13,560 bases of DNA from Halobacteriaceae archaeon Tc-Br11_E2g27 (GTDB taxonomy: Archaea > Halobacteriota > Halobacteria > Halobacteriales > Haloarculaceae). Below, in pieces: positions 6,586-12,370 of the stretch. Position numbers and translations under genes: made by a program. The DNA is taken from assembly GCA_001564135.1 (NCBI GenBank), contig LKNH01000039.1:1-13560 (forward strand), given 5' to 3'. A model generated the notes under the pieces. It had not been told where the DNA came from and did no database searches. It was given only the letters and a program-made list of their open reading frames with translations. Position 1 is the first letter of the stretch. Each line of letters opens with the position of its first letter.

Positions 6586-7767
6586 CTAGACGACGCCCTG
6601 TAGAATTTCGAGCGCTTCCTTGCGTTTGTCCCAGTCGACAAAAACAGAAAGAGAGGTTGCGCTCGTCACCACATCGTGGACGAAAATGTGTTCTTCGGCA
6701 AGCGGCGTCAGCACGTCGTTCACTGCACCAATCTGGCTGTGGAAGTCGCCACTCGTAACGCGAACGACGGCAATGCCATCGTCGATGGTGACGCTCGACA
6801 GGGCATCCTCATCGATGACTCGTTCGTGTAGCAGCGTCTCTGCTTCCTTTGCATCCCCGCTATCGACGTAGAACGTGATGGAATCCAGTCCACTCGAGTT
6901 AGTCTCAATATTGATGTCCGCATCAGCGAGTGCTCCCGAGAGGCCGGCCAGAATCCCTGGGCGATTTCGAATTGACCGGCCGGCAATCGTCACGCACGCG
7001 AGTCGTCGCTCTTGAAGGTCGACCAGACTGTCGAACTCGCCTTCGATGTTCGTGCCGCCGGTCATCAGGTCAGCGTGCTGATGATGGACGACGCGAACTT
7101 CAAAATTCTCCGTTTTGTATGTCAGTGCGGATGGTGCAACGACCTCCGCGCCGCGGAACGAAAGGTTGCGGAGTTCGTCGACCGTAATCTGGCTGACGTT
7201 CCGTGCGCCCTCGACGACGTTCGGGTCGCCGGTCATGACGCCTTCGACATCAGTGACGATGACGACCTCGTCGGCATCCATGTAATTTCCGAGCATGACC
7301 GCCGTCGTGTCGCTGCCACCACGGCCCAGCGTGGTGATGCTTCCATCGTGGTCCTGTGCGAGAAAGCCAGTGATGACAGGAACTGTTCCGTTTGCCATCG
7401 CTTCGGCAATCTTAGCTGCCCGCGATTTGGTCTCATCTACATCGACTTCGCCGTACTCGTCGGTGATAATCGGCCAATCGTCGCGGCCGGGTTCAAGAAA
7501 GACTGAATCGATGCCGCGGGCTTCGAGTGCTCCTTTGAGCATCCGGACGGAGGTCCGTTCGCCCATGCTGACGATTTCGGCCCGGTCCTGTTCGCTCGCA
7601 TCAAATTTCATCTCGCTCAGGAGTTTGTCGGTGGTCCCTCCCATCGCGCTGACGACGACTGCAACTTCGTGACCGTTCTCGACGGCTTTCGCAATTGAGT
7701 CGGCCGCTCGACCGACGCGGTCACCGTCTCCGACGCTCGTCCCGCCGAACTTTGCCACTACGCGCAT
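6586..7767 (-). CDS. Aspartate kinase
   Basis: Phosphorylates aspartate at the entry of the aspartate-family pathway (threonine, methionine, lysine where made) in the cytosol. The 393-residue protein starts MRVVAKFGGTSVGDG, the standard N-terminal kinase motif KFGGTS at 6-11. The substrate and nucleotide region includes GRGGSDTTA (148-156) and TDVEGVMTGDP (172-182). The C-terminal third carries two ACT-like modules (ITIAGRSIRN-type start in CVTIAGRSIRNRPGILAG, and VVRVTSGDFHSQIGAVNDVL), which normally bind amino-acid feedback effectors. I chose ATG 7767 because the family begins at this Met and because AGGTGAT lies three bases upstream; the frame stays open to 7878 but that extension has no family character. 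The stop is TAG 6586-6588. A monofunctional enzyme: no homoserine dehydrogenase domain is fused. Confidence 0.95.
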   Translation of the reverse strand: MRVVAKFGGTSVGDGDRVGRAADSIAKAVENGHEVAVVVSAMGGTTDKLLSEMKFDASEQDRAEIVSMGERTSVRMLKGALEARGIDSVFLEPGRDDWPIITDEYGEVDVDETKSRAAKIAEAMANGTVPVITGFLAQDHDGSITTLGRGGSDTTAVMLGNYMDADEVVIVTDVEGVMTGDPNVVEGARNVSQITVDELRNLSFRGAEVVAPSALTYKTENFEVRVVHHQHADLMTGGTNIEGEFDSLVDLQERRLACVTIAGRSIRNRPGILAGLSGALADADINIETNSSGLDSITFYVDSGDAKEAETLLHERVIDEDALSSVTIDDGIAVVRVTSGDFHSQIGAVNDVLTPLAEEHIFVHDVVTSATSLSVFVDWDKRKEALEILQGVV

Positions 7768-7927
7768 CGAATCACCTGACTTATGTGAATCGCTCTCATT
7801 TCCCGGCCATTTGTCGCCACCGCGAATAACTGCTTTCATCTTGGCGCCGCAGTAGCGGGGAAACGCATCCCCGACCACAACTGGTTGGGCATTACTGATA
7901 TCCTGTTGTAGACCAAACGTTCAACAA
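7768..7927. promoter_or_regulatory. Divergent upstream region of aspartate kinase and the surface-protein operon
   Basis: This 160-bp gap must hold promoters in both directions. I see a short hairpin, CGGGG 7856-7860 / CCCCG 7869-7873, a palindrome-like CAACTGGTTG near 7878-7888, and a weak TATA-like TACTGATAT at 7893-7901, roughly 27-30 bp before the ATG at 7928, which would fit a near-leaderless transcript. None is a strong match. Confidence 0.3.
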
Positions 7928-9460
7928 ATGAATCGGTTTTTGGTCCTAACTGCTTTCGTTCTCTGTTTGGGACTCGTTGCGTTCTCGACTGCGGCGGCGG
8001 TTCCCGACGCCCGCCTGAGTATCGATGCTGTCGATGTCGACCCTGAAACGCCCACCGCTGGTTCGCCGGTGACACTCACGCCGACGATTGAAAGCTCCGC
8101 TGGGAGTACGGAACCAGTCGATATTGAGTCAGTAACGCTCGAAGACGGCGATGAAACGCTTGTCAACGTCACTAACAGCGGCGCGCTCTCCCCCACTGAT
8201 GCCGTTTCGGTTCCGTTGACGACCACGTTCGATGACCCCGGAACATACGACCTGATGGTCAACGTGACTGGGACCGACGCCGAAGGGGAGACAACGACAG
8301 TCCAGCGACCAGTGACCCTTGTCGTCGAGCCCGGCGGGCCACAGCTTGAAATCAATACAGTGGACGCCGTCAACGAAACTGTAACCACTATTGAGGGGCT
8401 CGTAACTAACCCGACTGAGGCGACGCTCCGTGATATCGAACTCTCGGTTGCCGGCGACGGCTTCGAGGGAATGACTGACCGCCGAACCATCTCTTCGCTC
8501 GAAGCTGGCGAGGAACGCGAAGTGACGTTTGAACTCAGGCCCGAGGCAATCGGGTCCCTTTCTGTCGAAACGACCGCAACCTATCGAACTGGCTCGGGCA
8601 CCGAGGACACCGTTTCGCGGATTGATTCTCTGACGGTCGAGGAATCCCAGTATGATGTCTCCATTGAGGTAACAGCTTTTGATTCGACCGAGCAAGACGA
8701 TGATGACCTTGAGGAGGTTGGTGATATTGGCATTGATATTCCTGGCATCGGTGGCACCTCCGGTATCGACAGCGAGTCATCTTCAGTCAATAGCGATGTT
8801 GGGATTATTGTCAGCAATGTCGGAAATGCCCCTGTCACTGATGTCATGCTTGACAGCCAGGCGGATGGTGAGTCATTCTCAGTTCGACCCGTTAGCACTG
8901 AACTGTTGCCTGGCGAAGAACAAACACTCCCAATTAGCCTGGCCGAGCGAAGTGCGAGTAACCTGACCTTCGAAGCCGGCTATGATGCTGGTGGCGTCCG
9001 AGAGACGGTGGTAACCGGGATTGACCGCAGTACAGAACAGGGTTCCGTAACGGTCACCAGTGCTGATCTCGCTATTGATGGCGACCAGGCTACGATTACC
9101 GGTGATCTCGGGAACACCGGCAGCGGAGCGGTCACTGGTGTTGTGGTCGGTGTCGGGGAAGGGGATGCTGTCTCACCGGCATACCCCGCTCGTGATTTCT
9201 TCCTTGGTGAGATAGAAGGCGACGGCTTTGCTCCGTTCGAGTTGACCGCAACTGTCGGTGAAAACGCCACACAGGTACCGCTCGAAGTGCAGTATACCGT
9301 GGATGGAGAGGAACGCACCGAGACAGTGTCGCTTCCGGTAGAAGAGCAACCGGAGACCGAAGATGATGGGTTACCGTCGTTCGTCATCATCGGTGGACTT
9401 GCTGCGACGCTTGTTGGACTTGCACTCCTGCTCATCGTGTTGTATCTTAGAAAGCGATGA
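7928..9460 (+). CDS. Secreted, C-terminally anchored CARDB-like surface protein
   Basis: A 510-residue protein with a Sec-type signal peptide (MNRFLVLTAFVLCLGLVAF, cleavage likely after STAAA near residue 24) and a C-terminal membrane helix at about 485-507 followed by RKR, so the bulk is outside the cell. Between them lie repeated beta-rich modules of the CARDB/NEW3 (S-layer-like, COG1361) kind: about 28-135, about 136-235 and about 285-475, with recurring phrases such as VTNPTEATLRDIELSV, SNVGNAPVTDVMLDS and GNTGSGAVTGVVVGV. An acidic then Gly/Ser-rich linker (DDDDLEEVGDIGIDIPG, about 257-285) separates modules two and three, where base composition also drops. Its TGA overlaps the ATG of the ATPase gene by four bases, so it is the first gene of a transporter operon. 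It may present substrate to, or be acted on by, that transporter. Domain names are by pattern; substrate unknown. Confidence 0.82.
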   Translation: MNRFLVLTAFVLCLGLVAFSTAAAVPDARLSIDAVDVDPETPTAGSPVTLTPTIESSAGSTEPVDIESVTLEDGDETLVNVTNSGALSPTDAVSVPLTTTFDDPGTYDLMVNVTGTDAEGETTTVQRPVTLVVEPGGPQLEINTVDAVNETVTTIEGLVTNPTEATLRDIELSVAGDGFEGMTDRRTISSLEAGEEREVTFELRPEAIGSLSVETTATYRTGSGTEDTVSRIDSLTVEESQYDVSIEVTAFDSTEQDDDDLEEVGDIGIDIPGIGGTSGIDSESSSVNSDVGIIVSNVGNAPVTDVMLDSQADGESFSVRPVSTELLPGEEQTLPISLAERSASNLTFEAGYDAGGVRETVVTGIDRSTEQGSVTVTSADLAIDGDQATITGDLGNTGSGAVTGVVVGVGEGDAVSPAYPARDFFLGEIEGDGFAPFELTATVGENATQVPLEVQYTVDGEERTETVSLPVEEQPETEDDGLPSFVIIGGLAATLVGLALLLIVLYLRKR

Positions 9461-10209
9461 CGACACAGAATACGCCACTGGAAGCTGACGCTCACGGGGA
9501 CACCGACAGCCATTCGGAGCGTCCTCCCGCGGCGGAGCTGGTTACGGTGACAAAGCAGTATGAGGGTGCGGAAACGGTTACTGCCCTTGATGCGGTCGAC
9601 CTCTCGATTGCACGCGGTGAGTTTGTCGCCGTTGTCGGGCCAAGCGGTAGCGGAAAGAGTACGATGTTGAACTTGCTTGGATTGCTTGATGTCCCTACCG
9701 AGGGGCTGGTTCGGCTTGCCGGCCGGGACGTAACTGACCTCTCTGAAGCGGCGCTCACGGATGCCCGCCGGGAGCGAATCGGCTTCATATTTCAGGATTT
9801 TCACCTGCTTCCGACGCTGACCGCAGTGGAGAACGTCACCCTTCCGACTGCGTTCGAATCCGGCCAGTCTGGCGACCGTGCGGTGACGTTGCTGGAACGG
9901 GTTGGTCTCGGCGACCGGTTGACGCATACCCCTGATGAACTCTCGGGGGGACAGAAACAGCGAGTGGCGATTGCACGGTCGCTCATCAACGAACCGGCGC
10001 TGTTGCTAGCGGATGAGCCGACTGGTAATCTGGACCGTGATACGGGGACGAACATTCTGGAGGAGTTCGCCCGGATTTGCGACCGTGGTGTCGGTGTCGT
10101 CGCCGTAACCCATGACGAATTGGTAACCGAGTACGCAGACCGGACCGTTCGGATTGTCGACGGTCGGTTACGGCGTGGTGACCGTGGAGGTGACGGGTTT
10201 GCAACCTGA
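9457..10209 (+). CDS. ABC transporter ATP-binding protein, MacB/LolD type
   Basis: A 250-residue cytoplasmic ATPase that energises the permease encoded next. All ABC motifs are present: Walker A GPSGSGKST (61-69), Q-loop IFQDFHLLPTLTAVENV (Gln113), signature LSGGQKQRVAIARS (162-175), Walker B ALLLADEPT with GNLD D-loop (181-193) and H-loop His219 in VAVTHDE. The FIFQDFHLLPTLTAVENV and DEPTGNLD wording is typical of the LolD/MacB/FtsE-like group that works with FtsX-fold permeases. An N-terminal tail of about 27 residues, acidic and His-rich, precedes the domain. ATG 9457 lies in an ATGA overlap with the surface-protein gene, implying coupled translation. At its 3' end it overlaps the permease gene. 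Substrate cannot be inferred. Confidence 0.95.
   Translation: MTTQNTPLEADAHGDTDSHSERPPAAELVTVTKQYEGAETVTALDAVDLSIARGEFVAVVGPSGSGKSTMLNLLGLLDVPTEGLVRLAGRDVTDLSEAALTDARRERIGFIFQDFHLLPTLTAVENVTLPTAFESGQSGDRAVTLLERVGLGDRLTHTPDELSGGQKQRVAIARSLINEPALLLADEPTGNLDRDTGTNILEEFARICDRGVGVVAVTHDELVTEYADRTVRIVDGRLRRGDRGGDGFAT
10186..10193 (+). promoter_or_regulatory. Shine-Dalgarno site inside the ATPase gene deciding the permease start
   Basis: GGAGGTGA is a full 8-base match to the anti-Shine-Dalgarno 3' end of archaeal 16S rRNA. It ends five bases before TTG 10199, which is the best reading-frame start for the permease. It favours TTG 10199 over the upstream TTG 10154 and the GTG codons at 10175-10190. 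Confidence 0.65.
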
Positions 10210-11392
10210 AGGAAACGGCGAGTCACACGCCGAGTCAGAAACGCCACAAAACGGCCTCACTGGCTGGATATGGCGACTCCCGACAGTTGCACTGGCGTGG
10301 CGAAACCTGAGACGAAACCGGCTCCGCTCTGGACTTGCCGCAGTTGGTATCGCTATTGGTATCTTCACTGTCGTCGTACTCGGGGTCTTTGGAACGGTGT
10401 TGCAGCTTTCGGCCGCGGACGAACTCGGAGGCATCGGTAATCAGGTTATCATCTCGCCTGCGGATGAACTTGAGGAGGAATCACTTGCGACGCGTGATAT
10501 ACAGGAACTGGAACGAATTGCAAGCGGTCGCGGTGACCTGGTTCCATTATACAGCGATAACGTGGTCGTTGATGGAAGCGGTGAGAGCGCCGCCGTCCAG
10601 CTGTATGGCACGAATACACCGGGGTTGCTGTTTGATGGGGCTGACGGTGAGTTACCCGTTCAACACCGCGACGGAGCGATTGTCGGGCCTGAAGTCGCGT
10701 CTCAACTCGATTTGCAACTCGGTAGCCCTCTCGACGTCGCTGGTGAGCAGTACCGTGTCGTCGATATCGCAGCGGCAGGTGAGGATATCACGCCGGTTCA
10801 GCCCGATAATGCGGTTATCCTCCCGGAGCGCGAGTTCTCGGGTGAGTTCGACCAGGCAATTATCGTCGCCGATTCGCCGGCTGACGCGACAGCAGTCGCT
10901 GAGGAGACGGATGCAACGCTCAACGTCCGTGTCGAGCGTGTCGATATCTTCGAGCTTTCGGATATCCTCGAAACGATTGATGAGTTTTTCACCCTGCTCA
11001 ATCGGTTTCTGCTTGGCCTGGGAAGCGTCTCGCTTGTCGTTGCCGGCGTCAGTATCTTCAACCTCATGTTGATGTCGACGAACGAGCGTCGCGGTGAGAT
11101 TGGGGTGATGCGGGCCGTTGGGATTCACAAACCGGATGTCCTGAAACTCCTCCTGGTGGAGGCAACGCTACTCGGGTTGCTTGGCGGTGTCATCGGTGCG
11201 TTTCTCTCGGGGGTGGCCGTGATGGCACTCTGGGCCGTGTCCCCAATCGGGCTTGATGTCATCTTCGTTCCGCGTAATGGGGCGTTTCTGCTCGGCGGCA
11301 TCCTCTTTGGGATGTTCGTTGCGCTTGCGAGCGGGCTCTATCCAGCCTGGAAAGCTGCAAGCGAACGCCCGGTGGAGGCATTGCGTGGCTAA
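10199..11392 (+). CDS. ABC transporter permease, MacB/FtsX family
   Basis: Membrane subunit partner of the preceding ATPase. From TTG 10199 it has 397 residues and the four-helix MacB layout. A cytoplasmic N-terminus ending ALAWRNLRRNRLRS is followed by helix 1 (about 44-70), an extracytoplasmic domain of about 200 residues (MacB_PCD-like: VGPEVASQLDLQLGSPLDV, then VVDIAAAGEDI), and helices 2 (about 270-292), 3 (about 315-345) and 4 (about 361-381). The STNERRGEIGVMRAVG loop after helix 2 is the FtsX-domain coupling segment, and the C-terminus PAWKAASERPVEALRG is typical. The start is decided by GGAGGTGA five bases upstream; it overlaps the ATPase gene by 11 bases. MacB-type systems often move or release lipoproteins, peptides or surface proteins by mechanotransmission rather than by a transmembrane path. 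Here the surface protein upstream is the obvious candidate partner. Confidence 0.92.
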   Translation: MQPEGNGESHAESETPQNGLTGWIWRLPTVALAWRNLRRNRLRSGLAAVGIAIGIFTVVVLGVFGTVLQLSAADELGGIGNQVIISPADELEEESLATRDIQELERIASGRGDLVPLYSDNVVVDGSGESAAVQLYGTNTPGLLFDGADGELPVQHRDGAIVGPEVASQLDLQLGSPLDVAGEQYRVVDIAAAGEDITPVQPDNAVILPEREFSGEFDQAIIVADSPADATAVAEETDATLNVRVERVDIFELSDILETIDEFFTLLNRFLLGLGSVSLVVAGVSIFNLMLMSTNERRGEIGVMRAVGIHKPDVLKLLLVEATLLGLLGGVIGAFLSGVAVMALWAVSPIGLDVIFVPRNGAFLLGGILFGMFVALASGLYPAWKAASERPVEALRG

Positions 11393-11441
11393 CTGTGTGA
11401 TGTCTGGAGGGAAAAGCAGTTTCTTGAGCGTTCAGCGGGGG

Positions 11442-11528
11442 TTAGCTTCGTAGTCTGTGGACGACAACCGCGAGCGTTGCGGTTGCTATCACAACAGCGA
11501 GAAGCGCCTTTTTGTTCTGGAGTGCCAT
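11442..11528 (-). CDS. 28-residue single-span membrane microprotein
   Basis: ATG 11528 to TAA 11442 encodes MALQNKKALL followed by a hydrophobic run (AVVIATATLAVVV) and a basic tail ending HRLRS. That is a charged N-terminus, one membrane helix of about 15-17 residues and a positive C-terminus, which looks like a deliberate membrane microprotein. A TATA-like TTATAC (complement of 11552-11557) is centred about 27 bp before the ATG, exactly the spacing of leaderless haloarchaeal genes, and no other gene could use it. The gene stands alone between the permease and the divergent zinc-ribbon gene. No family is recognised. Short length keeps some doubt, but the promoter and membrane pattern together make chance less likely. 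Confidence 0.6.
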   Translation of the reverse strand: MALQNKKALLAVVIATATLAVVVHRLRS

Positions 11529-11551
11529 TGCAGTCGTTGCTTTCTTTTCCA

Positions 11552-11557
11552 GTATAA
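11552..11557 (-). promoter_or_regulatory. TATA-like box for the microprotein
   Basis: TTATAC on the minus strand, centred about 27 bp upstream of ATG 11528, predicts a leaderless transcript. Confidence 0.5.
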
Positions 11558-11625
11558 GAAAGGGACAGGCACAGTTTCCGATGCTGAAACTCGTCGCTGA
11601 CACGAAGGATTCCCCGACACGAACG

Positions 11626-11631
11626 TTTAGG
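11626..11631 (+). promoter_or_regulatory. TATA-like box for the zinc-ribbon gene
   Basis: TTTAGG is centred about 28 bp before ATG 11657, so the transcript should be leaderless or nearly so. The same TTTAGG variant stands in front of the tRNA-Trp gene downstream. Confidence 0.45.
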
Positions 11632-11656
11632 CCCCTCGCGGTCGTTGACCAGTCTA

Positions 11657-11884
11657 ATGAGTTCGAACCGCGTTGTTGAGGGGCGGATGGTCACTGCCAA
11701 GAGTCTTGCCGAACAGCTAGAGGGAGCGGATGTGATGGATGCAGAGCCAATTGAGGATGCTGACCGCGAGTGTCCAGAATGCGGCGGAAACGTGCTTACT
11801 GTTGGATATATGCCGTCTGCACTTTCGTTTGTCACTGGATACAAATGTCAGGACTGTCCGTGGCAAGAAACTGAGAGCGAGTAA
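11657..11884 (+). CDS. Small zinc-ribbon protein, probably DUF5795 family
   Basis: A 75-residue acidic protein, MSSNRVVEGRMVTAKSLAEQ onward, with two CxxC pairs: Cys39/Cys42 in CPECGG and Cys64/Cys67 in KCQDCPW. These should bind one zinc ion in a ribbon fold. The pattern NRVVEGRMVT...EPIEDADRECPECGG...VGYMPS...FVTGYKCQDC agrees with my memory of the haloarchaeal DUF5795 family, whose function is not known. I use ATG 11657 rather than the in-frame TTG 11645 because of the TATA spacing and the family-like N-terminus. It is followed 39 bp later by tRNA-Trp on the same strand, which has its own TATA-like element. Confidence 0.82.
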   Translation: MSSNRVVEGRMVTAKSLAEQLEGADVMDAEPIEDADRECPECGGNVLTVGYMPSALSFVTGYKCQDCPWQETESE

Positions 11885-11894
11885 TCGAAATCCC

Positions 11895-11900
11895 TTTAGG
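11895..11900 (+). promoter_or_regulatory. TATA-like box for tRNA-Trp
   Basis: TTTAGG (11895-11900) is centred about 27 bp upstream of the first base of the tRNA at 11924, so initiation at or just before the mature 5' end is expected. Confidence 0.45.
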
Positions 11901-11923
11901 CCGAATCGACAAAGTAGGGGTGA

Positions 11924-12099
11924 GGGCTCGTGGCCTAGTCCGGGAAGGCGGCTGACTCCAGAGGCTACGTGCTCGGTGACGACACTCCAGCTGATATACT
12001 GAGCGGGCGGCTGATCACTGCCCGTGTTGATGACCCTCTGGAGTACCGAGGCACACCGGAGATATCAGCCGATCGGGGGTTCAAATCCCTCCGAGCCCA
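11924..12099 (+). tRNA. trnW: tRNA-Trp (anticodon CCA), split by an intron
   Basis: Exon 1 is 11924-11961, exon 2 is 12064-12099; the 74-nt mature RNA needs CCA added. Acceptor stem GGGCTCG (11924-11930) pairs with CGAGCCC (12092-12098), discriminator A. The D stem is GCCT/AGGC. The anticodon stem GCTGA/TCAGC surrounds the loop CTCCAGA with CCA at 34-36. The T arm is GGGGG-TTCAAAT-CCCTC with one G-U. The intron lies between positions 37 and 38, the canonical site, in a bulge-helix-bulge: helix CTCC (exon) with GGAG (12058-12061), bulges AGA and ATA, each cut after its second base by the splicing endonuclease. Intron-containing tRNA-Trp is the rule in haloarchaea. A T-rich run follows directly. 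Confidence 0.96.
11962..12063 (+). ncRNA. tRNA-Trp intron acting as box C/D 2'-O-methylation guide
   Basis: The 102-nt intron has two C/D units. Unit one: box C GTGACGA (11976-11982), then a guide ending GCTGATAT, then CTGA (11999-12002). The fifth base before the box pairs with U39 of the spliced tRNA. Unit two: box TTGATGA (12027-12033), guide CTCTGGAGT, then a degenerate box D CCGA (12046-12049); its fifth base before the box pairs with C34, the wobble base. So the intron predicts Um39 and Cm34, as established for the Haloferax volcanii pre-tRNA-Trp intron. The inner hairpin CGGGC/GCCCG (12004-12008 and 12020-12024) closes the units, and GTGCTCGG with CCGAG-G-CAC forms the terminal stem. 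Confidence 0.9.
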
Positions 12100-12106
12100 T
12101 TTTCTT
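12099..12106 (+). terminator. T-rich terminator after tRNA-Trp
   Basis: ATTTTCTTT begins at the discriminator base and gives a run of seven T among eight bases, the usual archaeal termination signal for RNA genes. A 22-bp near-palindrome (CGGC 12108-12111, ACCA, TGGT, GCCG 12126-12129) follows and may reinforce it. Confidence 0.5.
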
Positions 12107-12145
12107 TCGGCGAACCACTTGGTGAGCCGTAAGTCAATCACGTGA

Positions 12146-12214
12146 GAGGGATTTGAACCAGACGAGACGCGCACAACGGAGTGAGCACGTCTCGGCGTGG
12201 TTCATAATCCACTC
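12146..12214. repeat. Large imperfect inverted repeat made of tRNA T-arm-like sequence
   Basis: The left arm GAGGGATTTGAACC (12146-12159) is the reverse complement of the tRNA-Trp T-arm segment at about 12077-12090. The right arm GGTTCATAATCCACTC (12199-12214) pairs with it, apart from two single-base insertions. An inner stem CGAGACG (12163-12169) / CGTCTCG (12188-12194) continues the structure. The whole can form a hairpin or cruciform of about 70 nt. The shape resembles elements next to haloarchaeal tRNA integration sites, but the mechanism is not shown by sequence alone. Confidence 0.7.
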
Positions 12215-12222
12215 CGAGCCCA
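12199..12222 (+). repeat. Second copy of the tRNA-Trp 3' end (attachment-site-like)
   Basis: TCCGAGCCCA at 12213-12222 repeats exactly the last ten bases of tRNA-Trp (12090-12099), preceded by GGTTCATAATCCAC, a diverged T arm (tRNA: GGTTCAAATCCC). A partial 3' tRNA copy downstream of an intact tRNA is the footprint left by tyrosine-recombinase integration (attR-type), or by its later loss. No integrase gene is visible in the 120 bases between the copies. Confidence 0.55.
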
Positions 12223-12241
12223 TACTAGCAACTCAGTCTTT

Positions 12242-12370
12242 GTGCAAGAACTAAAACAGAGTACCGACACCGAATACTGCGAATTTTGCGGTCGGTATAT
12301 CGGAAAAGATGCCGACTTTGAACCTGCCAGTTGTCCAGCGTTCAAGTCTGACCGGAGGTGCCAGCCATGA
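12242..12370 (+). CDS. 42-residue four-cysteine zinc-finger-like protein
   Basis: From GTG 12242 the frame encodes 42 residues with Cys13-x2-Cys16 in EYCEFCGRYIG, Cys31 in PASCPAFKS and Cys40 in RRCQP, an arrangement suited to one zinc ion. The TGA (12368-12370) overlaps the ATG of the next gene as ATGA, so the two should be translated together. The frame is open back through the repeat at 12199-12222, so the start is uncertain; GTG 12242 is chosen because nothing upstream looks protein-like. Very small haloarchaeal zinc-finger proteins are common in accessory regions and on plasmids or proviruses. The exact family is not recognised. Confidence 0.6.
   Translation: MQELKQSTDTEYCEFCGRYIGKDADFEPASCPAFKSDRRCQP
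12354..12360 (+). promoter_or_regulatory. Shine-Dalgarno site for the 59-residue ORF
   Basis: GGAGGTG lies six bases before ATG 12367, inside the end of the zinc-finger ORF. Strong Shine-Dalgarno sites are mostly used by internal operon genes in haloarchaea, so it supports both the start and the operon. Confidence 0.65.

Noticed and set aside
7768..7878. 37-residue N-terminal extension of aspartate kinase
   Set aside because: The family starts at the MRVVAKFGGTS methionine, and AGGTGAT stands just before that ATG.
8980..9927. 315-codon minus-strand frame spanning the surface-protein and ATPase genes
   Set aside because: It lies opposite two well-supported overlapping genes and its translation is basic and Ser/Arg-rich.
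11924..12222. CRISPR-like repeats near the tRNA
   Set aside because: Only two partial copies of tRNA sequence and one inverted arm exist; there is no regular spacing and no array.
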